Assembly: GCA_033032175.1 (NCBI GenBank)
Contig: CM065329.1
Span: forward strand, 9,988,985-10,052,984
Length of the DNA stretch: 64,000 bases
Direction of reading: 5' to 3'
From: Saturnia japonica
Lineage: Eukaryota; Arthropoda; Insecta; Lepidoptera; Saturniidae
The notes under the pieces were generated by a model. The model worked only from the letters and a program-made list of their open reading frames with translations. It was not told the DNA's origin and ran no database searches. Shown here in pieces: positions 46,459-59,100 of the stretch. A program made the position numbers and the translations under genes. How positions within the stretch are numbered: the first letter of the stretch is position 1; each line of letters begins with the position of its first letter.

Positions 46459-46835
46459 CAAATGTATTGTTTTAAATGTTTTCTCCCTAGCATGCGGTGT
46501 AGGAATTTCGATAGGTATTTTGCCGGCCACTCACCTCGGGCATGCTGATGTTGATTTTCGTGGCTTCTATGCACGGCACATCATGCACTGTTGAAGCACT
46601 ATGGAACCCCGGGGTTCGTGAAGTCCGAGTTTAACTATTATTTGTTTTATACTTGTAATTTGCGACGGAGATGCAATAGTTTTATGCGCTCTGTTAGGCG
46701 ACACGTTTTGTCTTTTCTCTGTTTTTTCAACTGTCACTCGTCGCACGTGAGTTTTTGGTTTTGTTTGTAGATGGCGCTAATTGTGACCGAGGTAGGAAAA
46801 GTTATGAAGGAATATATACACGCTCTAACATCAAA
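46459..46835. other. 377-base sequence splitting an LTR
   Basis: This piece lies between the two halves of one LTR. It is GC-richer than the surroundings and has no coding capacity. No inverted repeats or target duplication are evident, so either a non-autonomous insertion or an LTR variant with a replaced middle is possible. Confidence 0.45.
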
Positions 46836-47034
46836 CGTTGAGTATATATACAAGAACCCGACAGCAACCGTCGGGGGCCCTGAAGCGGTTTCCCCACACA
46901 CTAGTGTGTGAGATGATCTCGATGGTAACCGACGGGGCAGCTGCCCGCCAGACAAACCACCCGTCTGGCCGGAAGATCCTCCCATTTCTATGGCGGATGA
47001 GGAACTTTACTCTCTGTTCCTCACTTCCGCTAAA
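46836..47034 (+). repeat. LTR fragment (3' half) of the TGTAGCGAC family
   Basis: Runs from GTTGAGTATATATACAAGAA to CACTTCCGCTAAA. Compared with 16450-16592 it carries about 60 extra bases in the middle (GGGGGCCCTGAAGCGG through GATGGTAACCGAC), which include the palindrome ACACACTAGTGTGT. The end at CCGCTAAA agrees with the other copies. Confidence 0.75.
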
Positions 47035-48260
47035 TACTCATTAGCATTTAATCCAGGTGGAGAACGTTCTCATTTACATAGTGCAAGTGATAATTCATGT
47101 TTTACATCAAATATGCACTGGAGCTATTAATAGGCACTGTTCCATTGGGTGGGAACTTCTTGTATTAATTTTTATTCAGATTTCATTTCTGACACAACAA
47201 TTGCTATAAATTTCGGTAATTCCCATGAAACGAAATAATACTTATTTCGAATGAATGAATACTGTCTCCGAATATTCTACGATAGGAATGACGAACCTTT
47301 GTTGGTGAACGTTCTATTTTTTTATGAAAAAATAATAATGTGGCATGTGCCATCAAACAATTGGTATGAATATTAATTTTAAACTTCTGCAATGTTTATT
47401 TAATTAAAAGAAAAGGTTAATATGATATCTGCTGTTGCAAATTAGATGCTATATTTCTTTTTTGACTCCTACTTTGTTACTTTTAGAAGAATGCAAGCTT
47501 AACTGGAGTCGTCTGACAATCATCAAATGTTTTTTTTTTTTCGAATAAGGAGTAGAACCAAATTATTTTATCGCGTGCTACCATTAACACCGAACACGCG
47601 TGCCATTGGTTTGCCATCTTCAATGGTTCAAATGGTTTATTCTACGCAATAGTTACTTGTTTCATTAATTCCACGCATGTTAGAATGACATTACTCTAGA
47701 ATTCTAGAGATGAAAAATAGTCTAAAAATTAACAATCATTTGTACCTTTATAATTTTGGCCTACATCGATTGTCCTTAATTATCAATACTATCGATAGTC
47801 TATTGATGTTTTACTACACTACTTTATTAAAATAAATGTTTTTAAAAAAAATCAAATATGTGTATTGGTGCAAAAAAAAGTTAAAGTTAATGGTCTATGG
47901 TTGTAGAAACATTAGGTAAAATTGTAAATCAGGCTCCGTTAACTCGCCTATAACTTTTAACACGAAAAGCTCGCGCATCTATTGTACTCAACATGGGAAA
48001 AACCCTTAAGCATACCCGCTACGTTTCTCTTTCACACAAAAAAACACTCAAACAAAGGCATACTCATTGATGGTCTTCCGCCATATTGGTCTGTGGCCGC
48101 AATTTTCATTGGAATTGTCAAAATTGACAAAACAAATTGAACTGCCATTGTTCGTTGTCTTTGGTTATTGGTATATGATAGTAAAGAGATTTCAAGTTAA
48201 ATTACTTTGATGAAAAAGGAATTTTATTGCGTAGTAATTGTAGATTTATTCTTTACAGTG
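47035..48260. other. Non-coding 5' side of zinc-finger copy 2
   Basis: No coding signal of its own. Clear similarity with the 5' flank of copy 1 begins at about 48262 (GGGCTGAATTGAACATT). An upstream promoter or 5' exon may lie here but I see no decisive element. Confidence 0.4.
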
Positions 48261-48326
48261 GGCTGAATTGAACATTTTCTCAAATTAAACAAAATTTTAA
48301 GTAACTTTAAATAACCCGTACAAATA

Positions 48327-50060
48327 ATGAAAGACGAGATTGAAACAAATATAACTATGGATAGCAAGGAACATCTAGCACCCAGCGCCAGCTGTGATAT
48401 ATTGAGAACCACAGCTCCAGAGGCACAGTGGAATCTAAGGATGCGTATGCCCATAATGAAACAAGAAACAGTAGAGTGCACAGATGAGGAAGTATCACCT
48501 TGCAGTGAGGATATGGTATTGTATATTATATTAATCAAAGTATTAAGTAGGTATTTATGTGTCTCATACAATGTCTCTGAATACCATAGTTGTAGTATTA
48601 TGTAAATTGGCAATGGGTAGATTTGGGGGAACCGAAAATTAATATACATTAGTGTGTGTGTAAAGTGCTGCACCAAATACTAACTCGGTCTTATTGTCAA
48701 TATTGATACACATATCAGTGTATTCATGACGGCTTGGATTTAGAATCGCTTGGCACCAATTCTGGCTTGAAAGTGGTTGAAGTAGATAGAGAATTATTCC
48801 CCGATTATAACGTAACTAGTCCCATTACAAGGTAATTAGCCGTTTTCGAGAAAATTAATAAAAACAATCTTAACCTCAAACCTTACAAAACACGAAAATG
48901 ACATTTATTTAGAGATGCCAGATGAACAAATAATAAAATAGTTCGAAAATTGTGACAAAGTTGTACCTTTTTTAGTTTAATAAATTACCAATAACACACA
49001 TTAAAGAGGTTCATAATATTTTAAAAGTAATAAATGTTTATAAATACATAAAATAAAATTTATAATTAAACAATTTACTAGTAAATGTCATTTTGTTATT
49101 TCGGTAATTTTTAGTAATTGTTACTACATTTTCTTAAATTTCATGAGTTGGCAACTCAATTTAAGGCCCCTTGACTTTGATAAACAAAGTTTGTTTTGTT
49201 TGCACCGATTTTCTTTCACAACTGATTTACGTACTTTGGACTTCAATTATTGTATACTAATTCAGCAGCCGCAACATCTAACGTCACCTTTCGTGTAGTT
49301 AGCGTATAAGTAAACACGACAAATGTATGGGAATAGGCAGCCTGAATAATTTTTTTACGTATCGTATCGTCAGTTTACCACGATACATACGGATTACTGG
49401 CGGGCATATGGTTGTTTAGGGGGATCATGGTTTCATCCATTGCAAAGTCAACCACAGTGACCCAGAAAATCTTTTTGTGGCTGGGGACGGCACTCACACA
49501 ACGCATTGAATCACAGTGGCGTGTCATCAAACAATATTTCCAAAAAGATGATTTTATTATTATTATTATTATTATATTTGGTAAGACACACTAGCAGCTA
49601 ATTAGCTGATGCGTGCGTATCAAATAGCTTGGAGATATCTTCCTTGTCCAATCTGCTCTTAAAGGAGGTTATGGTAGGAGCCATCACAACTTTTTCTGGA
49701 AGTTTGTTCCATGCTGTGACCACTCTGTTAGGCAAGAACTGCTTCATTGGGTTTCTTTTTGCTGGGAATTCCCAAAGTTTCAAGGGATGACCTCGTAGGT
49801 GTTTATTTTCATTTGACTTAAACATATCTTTAAGGCTGGGCACATCGTAATAATTAGTGAGGATTTTATAAGTTTCGATTAACCTGCCCCTTTGTCTACG
49901 GTGTTCTAGTGTGGTAAGGCCAAGGTTTATGAGGCGCTGTTCATAGGGTAAGTTACGCATTGCATACACCATCTTAGTAGCCCTTCTCTGTACATTTTCA
50001 ATGAGCTTAATGTCTTTTTTGAAGTAGGGATCCCAGATAATATAAGCATGTTCAAGAAGT

Positions 50061-50117
<57 letters not shown>

Positions 50118-53100
50118 TCTGACTTCACTGTTCAACCCCAAGCACATGAGTTCCCCATTTAAGATCTTTGGATACTGTAACTCCCAAGTCCCTTTGTGTT
50201 TCAACTGCGGTTAATTGTTCACCACCAAGATAGTATATCTGACAAGGATTATTACTACCAATGTGTAGCACGGAGCACTTATTCACATTTAAAGTTAGAA
50301 GCCAGTCATGAGTCCACTTAAAAATCGCATTAAGGTCATTCTGTATAGCTCGCCAGTTGCTTCGAGGGTTAGCAAAAAATTTGGTATCATCAGCAAAAAG
50401 CGAAAAAGGTAGTTGCAGAGTACTTTTCAAGTCTGAGAGGAACAAGATAAAGAGCAATGGACCAAGCACCGAACCTTGAGGAACGCCACTGAGGACACTT
50501 CGCGGATCGGACATGACTTCGCCAATGCGCACCCGAAACGTTCTACCAGAAAGGAAGTCGCATATCCAGGCTAAAATGCTTCCACGTATGCCAAGGTGTT
50601 CCAATTTGTGTATGAGGCGTTTCAGAGGAACACGGTCAAATGCCTTCTCATAATCCAAGTAAATGATATCTGTTGGCTGTCCATTACTATGGTTCCGTGT
50701 CCACTCGTTTAAGCAATTTAGTAAATTGGTTGTAACAGATCGTTTTGGGATGAAACCATGCTGCTCATCCAGGGTAATCTTTTCATGTATTAGAAATTCT
50801 CTTATGTGGCAAGCTATCATCATCTCCATGGTTTTGCACAATACACTAGTCAAACTTATGGGCCTATAGTTGACGGGCAGTAATTTATTTCCTTTTTTAT
50901 AAATCGGTACTACATTTGCCGTTTTCCAGTCAGCTGGCACTATTCCATCCTTCAGAGATTTGTTCATCATTTTCGCTATTTCGTCGCTTAGAGCTCCTGA
51001 GCATTTTTTCAATACCACTGAGGGTATGTCGTCTGGCCCTGATGCTGTAGTATCACTGAAGCTAGATAACTTCTTTCTTACTAAGTCTCCAGTAATACTT
51101 AAGTCTTGAATAGCGTTTATGACTCTAGGAACGTTGATATTTGGCATCGGTCCATCAGGCTCGTTGACAAAGTTCAATTTAAACTGATCAGCGAAGGCTT
51201 CGGCAATTAATTCAGGCTTCATAACAAGTTCATTTGAGACATTTTTTATTACGTTAGGGATGCAGATTTTAGAGTTCAGTTGTTTTCTTATGTAACTGTA
51301 AAAAGCCTTAGGACCTGAGTCTATAATAGTTGATTCGAAAGTGGTTCTTCTGTTTCTAGATAGACTAATAATTTTGTTATTGACCTTTCTATATTCTTTA
51401 TATGAGTGTTCATTTTGATCAATTCTATAATTATTCCACAGTACTTTTTTCACTTTAGTTAACTTGACTATATCTTTGTTAATCCAGGGTTTGTTGGTGC
51501 AATGTTTATTATATATTTTCTTTTTTGGTATAAAATTATCTACTGCGTAAAGGAATTGGTTTTAAAAGTGAACCACACATCGTCTACAGATTCTTCTACT
51601 ATATTCAAATTATTTGCTAAATACAGAGATAATTTATCGTAGTCTGCTTTGAAATAGTCATATTGAATGGTATTTCGATTTTCATTAGTTTTAGTGCTGG
51701 TACTGATTACTTGCATTGTAGCAGTGATAACAAAATGATCACTTTTACCTATTGGAGGGTGATATTCAATATCACATATTAATGAGTCATCATTGCATAA
51801 TATAAGGTCCAAAAGTGACTCTTCTTGGTTTCGTTTCCTGGTAATTTGCGTTATAAGTTGGTTTAAGTTGCTGTTCGAATACATACTAACAAAATTTTCG
51901 CAGAGACTGCCATAACCATGAGTTTTGTAAAGAGGCCATTTTATCATTGGTAAGTTAAAATCTCCTGCAATGACTACAGTATTTTCAGATGCAGCTTTTC
52001 CAATGGTATTAAAAAGAATTTCATCCAATTCAGAAAGAGACCCTGAGGGCGGCCTGTATACACAAGCCATAAGTAAGGTAAGTTCTCTGTATTGAATATC
52101 AAGCCATAGTGCTTCGACCATATTATTTTGATATGTGCTATTAACTTTAGATATAATAGTTGATCCATTTATTATATTAGCAACATATATAGCTACACCT
52201 CCACATTTTTTACTATCTCTGTCTAAGCGATATAGTATGTAACCAGGTATGTTAATAATACTGTTTGGTATTGAGGAGTGTAGATGTGTTTCGGTTACTA
52301 GAATAAAAGCAGGCATATAGCTGTTAACCTCAAGAAGAAATAAATCGAATTTAGCCGTTAGGGATGCCAGGTTTGTATAAAAAAGGAGCAGTTCAGAGAC
52401 CACAACACTGTTTAGTTTTTTGTGATACTCACAATCCTGGGAACTTTGTTTATATATTTAATGGTCAGGTCTTTCTCACCTTTCTCAACCCTCTCAGCCA
52501 ACTCGTCACGAAGTGCCTTAAGTTGGTCTCTTTGATAGGGCGTCATATCCGACTGAGCGCTGATTGTTTTAGGTAGTTTACTTTTATTCTTCAGAACATT
52601 AATAGCACCATGTTTATTAGCTAGTACCACCTTGAGTGGACGAGGCTTACCATTGTTGGATGAAGGTTTACCTAAGCGAAACGTGGAAACTATCTCTGGT
52701 TCTTGTATAAGGAGTGGAGTCAATGTATTAGTTACTGAGAGTTTATCGTGTTGCTTTCTGTCCACCGAGGAAGTCGAACTAGACTCTGATAATCCATACA
52801 TGATAACATTGCGGCTACGATTATTGCGATCCTCAATTTCATTAATCACCATGTCCAGGTTTATAGCATTTGAGCGTTGTTTACTGAGCTCTTGCACTTG
52901 ATGTTGGAGTTCGGTGACCAACTTGCGTAACTCTGGTACCTGTCTCAATCCTTCCTCACATTCATCACACAAGTACGATAGCTTAGGATTTTGCAGACCA
53001 AACACACGTAGTTCAGTTGCAGTTAATCCACTACACTTGACACATACTGCCCTCCTGCAGCCTTTGCATGTTATTTTAGAATTCTTATCATCTTGAATTT

Positions 53101-56100
53101 GTACATCACACTTAAAGCATTGAGCCATGATTTATTCAATTACTTCCACACTTTATAACTTTTTATAGCAGAGGTAACACTGAACCGCTAATCAGCTAGA
53201 AGGCAGTGTTAATTTGACAGAGGACACAAAAGTCAAAATTGATTTAAGTTGTCAACTTGACAGAAACACGGCACGATAATTTAATTAGAAGTTGAGGGTA
53301 TTAGAAAATAAAGTTTCCTTAAAAAAAAACAGATTTAAAAACCTTCTTAGCCCTAGACTTATCAGTAGTTTATCAAATGTTTTTAGATCACAACCAATAA
53401 CAAACACTTATCTCCAAACTAAGCACAAATGACACCTCGATTGTTCACTATGAAACAGTTTTTTCAATTATTTTTGCAAGAGCTATTTTTGTGTCAACAA
53501 ATCGAATATAGAGTTTTCGACTAATTTTAATAATAGATAAAATTTTACTGATTTACTATATGAATATCTGTGGAGACGCAATGTGATGAAACAAAAGAAA
53601 GATCCTTTGAGGAATTAATTACATTTATAATAAATGAAAACATAGAAAATGTGTTGTTTTATTGAAAAATTAAATTTACTAAAACCACAGTAGTACACTC
53701 CTGCCTAACCCTTCAGGGATACAGGCGTAAAAGTATGTTACGTTAAGGATACTAAAGTTTTATGTAAATTTTAGTAATTTGTTGACAAATAGGTAGCGAG
53801 TAGCGACCGAAGGGAGCGACGAGCTTGTTAGGTGTCTTGCGATATGTGCAAGCATGAGCCGAGCGAGCGTAGCGAGCGTACCGCGGTAGCGGTCGGCGAG
53901 TGCCAAGTCCTAATATTATCACTGAACCCCTATAACTTAGCTGTGGTGAGTTACCTTGTAACGGGAGTAGTGTCATAGGGTTTAGGGGCACCGTCCCCAC
54001 CCAACTCCCCTGCTCCCGTACCCCTCCGCGTGCCAAACGATTCTAAATTTTAACCGCCTTTCCTTGTAGTAGTTTCATTCTAGAAGAATATAATATTGTT
54101 CTGTAAAAATGTTGAATCCAAGTTAGTCATTATATTCCAGAATCCATCTGAGCACTTGGCGTCACCGGAGTATGTAAATTATTATGACAGTATGGGTTTT
54201 GAGGTGGAAAAATTGAAAAAGGAAATCCTTGAGGATGAAGGACCTCAGTCAGACTTCAGTATTAATTATACAATGGTTTCCGAAGTAAGTTATAATTTTG
54301 ATAAGCAGGAAGGACCTTCTCAATATGAGAAGCAAGCCAATTTCCAGAAATAAAGTAATGCTATGTTATCCAAATATCCATCATTCTGTAGCAAGATCAG
54401 TAAGAGAAAGTTGAAATTATTATTTTGTTTTTAGAATAAGGAGTTATTAGAACATAAAGACAAACAAGAACTAAATCATGAAAACACAGAGGGGGGATTG
54501 TCATTAATTATAAATGAAGAAAATGAGAATGGAAAATACCAGTTTATAGTAAAAATGGAGAAGCCAGAAGAGGATCAATATATTTTGGATAATATTGAAG
54601 CCACAAGTGTACATTATGATGTCCTAATGAATCCTCAAGAGGTTGAATGCAAGTTGTGTAGTAGAATATTCAAAAATTGGTTGGTATCTGTCAAACTGTA
54701 TTATGTACTAGTTTAAAATATAAAAACCATGAGTTTATTTGTTGATTCTTTTCCTGAGGAAGCAGATATAGAGAATAGAGATAACAAGAATACTATTGCC
54801 TCAATTTCTCATTTCCATTATAAAATAGCTGATTTCTTACTTTAAACTTTTTGCTGAATTTGATGCTGTGAAGGGTTTGGGGGAGGGAGGGAAGGGTTAG
54901 AGGTCATCTCCCTGTGAAGGGAAAGGTGTAGATAATAAAAGATTTTTAATTTGTTTTTTCTTTTAATTTTGAGTTTATGTCAATCTAGGCATTGTATTTG
55001 AGTTTTCAATGAATAATAATTTTTTTCAAACTTTTTTAAACTTGGAGATACTCTTCCTGGGTACACACCCGCCTGGGGATACAAATGGTTATGTAGTGGT
55101 ACTTCTTCTCACTAAAACTTCACAGTGTACCATCCACCGCTTCGATGTGGGCTCACTGGTAGCATTTTACAGCACCACTCCGGCAATTCCGGACCACAAC
55201 CTATAACCATTGCAGCTGCACGCGGACCTTCACCTTGGACTTCCCAGGCGCACCCTTCGGAGAAGCGGGAGCTGAATTCGCAGCCGCCATCGCTTCCCTT
55301 TCTTCTTTCTTCTCTTTTTGTGACGGGACACTTCGGTCCACGTTACTTCGGTCTCTGGAGCCGTGGTTAGATTTGTGTTCAGGATCGGATTCCAGATCAT
55401 TCTGGGGTCCAGACTTCAGCGGGCTTAGACTTTTGCTCTCCTACAGGCACAGTTTCTTCCAGCCTCATGTCCGCGACCAAGGAAGGACGAACCACCCCTG
55501 TAGGGAGAAGACAGTCATCCAGGCGGTAATCATCCCACCGAAAGACACCCGGAGAGTATGCTCCATGCTGTCCCGTCTGTAAAAATGTTATCTCCGTCAT
55601 AATATCTTTGCCGTACTGTGAGCGCTGGTGATGGATTCTAGATCCCTCGGTGGTGACCTGTATTATTGGATTGCACTGTGCTTACCATCAGGTCAGTGCC
55701 GACACTTTTCGGTGCTACTATTACCGTAGGCTACGAACACTATAAAAATCCTATTATGAAAAATTGAAGAGGTACACAATTTTTGTAAGACTGCCCGTAT
55801 TACATTTTCCTTTCTTACCTTTAGTGAAAGCAATCTAGTATCTATTTGATCTTTAATTTTTATTTTAAAATTTTATTTTTTTGTTTAAATTATGACTTAC
55901 AAATTGAAATCCCCAAATCTATGAAAGCCTATTTTCAGCCCACAGAGCGCTGCGCGGCTTATGTATCACTTGCCTATTATTTGACTAATATCTGATAATC
56001 TATTATTCTGTATTTGTATATCATAAAATCATAATATATGCCTCGCGGCTCGTATTATATAGTACCTATTACGAATATATTGTTTACACCTGTTTTATTT

Positions 56101-59100
56101 TATTTGTTTGTATTTAATTAATTATTATTATATTTTAATATTTTCAGTTTCAATTTACTGAGGCACAATATTGAACACATAGAAATTAAAATAAACACAC
56201 CAGATGATAATAATAAAGTGATTGAGTTACACCAGCACCAATATTGCAACAAAAGTTTTAAAAACCACAACAATATGCTTGCACACGTCAGTGATGCTTA
56301 CACCAAGAAAATACTTAAGGGTGCATTATGTGGAAAGCATTTCAAGAGGGAACCGAACCTTAAACGCCATGTAAAGCTTTTACACAAACAAATGTCTCCA
56401 AACCAAGTAACTGGAAACAGTATGAAGTGTAAATATTGCAATGTAGATTACAAACACGAAGACTTATTGTATAAGCATATGGAACAGTGTCATACTGGTA
56501 AGGAAGGTGAGGAAATGAAATATAAATGTGACTCATATGAAGGTACTTATGGAAGTAAATATAGTTTAATCCAGCATATTAAGAGTATGCATTATGGGAG
56601 AATGTTTGAATGTTGGTGCGGGAAACAGTTCCGTACACCGATACACTTACGTATGCATATGAGGCGGCAGCATGATGGCAAAATGAAAGGTACAAATAGA
56701 GACAAAGTTCAATGTGACGCTTGCCATAAAAAATTCACACGCAAAGACCATTTATTAACGCATATAAAAAATTTGCATTATGATTATGGTAAAGTATTTG
56801 ATTGTTGGTGCGGAAAACAATTCCGTACGCCGTTAAACTTACGCAGTCATCAGAAACGGCGGCATGACGGCAACATTAATGGTACAAATAATGACAAACT
56901 TACTGGTAAGAAGGTCGAGGAAATTAAATATAAATGTGACTCATGTGAAGGTGTTTTTAGAAGTAAGTATTATTTAATACGACATGTAAAGAGTAAGCAT
57001 TATGATTACGGGAGACCGTTTGATTGTTGGTGCGGGAAACAGTTCCGTACACCAATACTCTTACGTATGCATATGAGGCGGCAGCATGATGGCAAAATGA
57101 AAGATACAAATAGAGACAAAGTTCAATGTGATACTTGCCAAAGGAAATTCAAAAGCAAAGACTGTTTATTAAACCATATAAAAAATGTTCATTATGATTA
57201 TGGTAAAGTACTTGAACGTTGGTGCGGGAAACAGTTCCGTACACCAAAACTGTTGGAAAGCCACAAGAGAACACCATGTGGTGCTAAAAATGAAGTATAC
57301 AAATGTGAATTCTGCAAGGCGGTGTTTAATGCGAAGTTGAATTTAACAAAACATATAAAGGGTATGCATTATGATTATGGGAGAACGTTTGATTGTTGGT
57401 GCGGGAAACAGTTCCGTACACCGATACACTTACGGTACCATATGAAGCGGACGCATGATGGCAAAATGAAAGATACAAATAGAGACAAAGTTCAATGTCA
57501 CACTTGCCATAAAAAATTCACAAGCAAAAACCGTTTATTAACGCATATAAAAAATGTTCATTATGATTATGGTAAAGTATTTGAATGTTGGTGCGGGAAC
57601 CAGTTCCGTACACCGACATACTTACGTCAGCATATGAGGCTGCAGCATGTTGGCAAAATGAAAGATACAAATAGGGACAAAGTTTAATGTGACACTTGCC
57701 AAAAGAAAATTTAAAAGCAAATTCTATTTATTAAATCATATAAAAAATGTTCATTATGATTATGGTAAAGTATTTGAATGTTGGTGCGGGAAACAATTCC
57801 GTACACCAAGATACTTACGTCAGCATATGAGGCTGCAGCATGATGGCAAAATGAAAGATACAAATAGAGACAAAGTTCAATGTGACACTTGCCATAAAAA
57901 ATTCACAAGCAAAAACCGTTTATTAACGCATATAAAAAATGTTCATTATGATTATGGTAAAGTATTTGAATGTTGGTGCGGGAACCAGTTCCGTACACCG
58001 ACATACTTACGTCAGCATATGAGGCTGCAGCATGTTGGCAAAATGAAAGATACAAATAGAGACAAAGTTCAATGTGATACTTGCCAAAGGAAATTCAAAA
58101 GCAAAGACTGTTTATTAAACCATATAAAAAATGTTCATTATGATTATGGTAAAGTACTTGAACGTTGGTGCGGGAAACAGTTCCGTACACCAAAACTGTT
58201 GGAAAGCCACAAGAGAACACCATGTGGTGCTAAAAATGAAGTATACAAATGTGAATTCTGCAAGGCGGTGTTTAATGCGAAGTTGAATTTAACAAAACAT
58301 ATAAAGGGTATGCATTATGATTATGGGAGAACGTTTGATTGTTGGTGCGGGAAACAGTTCCGTACACCGATACACTTACGGTACCATATGAAGCGGACGC
58401 ATGATGGCAAAATGAAAGATACAAATAGAGACAAAGTTCAATGTGACACTTGCCATAAAAAATTCACAAGCAAAAACCGTTTATTAACGCATATAAAAAA
58501 TATGCATTATGATTATGGAAAAGTATTTGAATGTTGGTGCGGGAAACAATTCCGTACACCAAGATACTTACGTCAGCACATGAGGCTGCAGCATGATGGC
58601 AAAATGAAAGATACAAATAGAGACAAAGTTCAATGTGACACTTGCCATAAAAAATTCACAAGCAAAAACCGTTTATTAACGCATATAAAAAATGTTCATT
58701 ATGATTATGGTAAAGTATTTGAATGTTGGTGCGGGAACCAGTTCCGTACACCGACATACTTACGTCAGCATATGAGGCTGCAGCATGTTGGCAAAATGAA
58801 AGATACAAATAGGGACAAAGTTTAATGTGACACTTGCCAAAAGAAAATTTAAAAGCAAATTCTATTTATTAAATCATATAAAAAATGTTCATTATGATTA
58901 TGGTAAAGTATTTGAATGTTGGTGCGGGAAACAATTCCGTACACCAAGATACTTACGTCAGCACATGAGGCTGCAGCATGATGGCAAAATGAAAGATACA
59001 AATAGAGACAAAGTTCAATGTGACACTTGCCATAAAAAATTCACAAGCAAAAACCGTTTATTAACGCATATAAAAAATGTTCATTATGATTATGGTAAAG

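Larger units (their letters stand above)
49552..53130 (-). mobile_element. Long CR1-like non-LTR retrotransposon in intron 1 of copy 2
   Basis: The minus-strand LINE has ORF1 (53128-52412), a short overlap region, ORF2 endonuclease (52403-51540), RT (51453-50125) and a C-terminal segment (about 50060-49598). The tail is a TAA/ATA microsatellite at 49551-49575 rather than a plain poly(A). A 5' untranslated part probably extends to about 53290. It is damaged by a one-base shift near 51550 and by a 53-base T run at 50062-50114 that replaces a stretch of ORF2. A 5'-truncated relative is at 37338-37737. Confidence 0.88.

Noticed and set aside
57687..57691. Overlapping stop and start (TAATG) as a re-initiation signal in the finger array
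   Set aside because: The ATG at 57687 is followed immediately by TGA in its own frame, and the next open frame needs a different start. The pattern is better explained by a nonsense change plus a one-base insertion.
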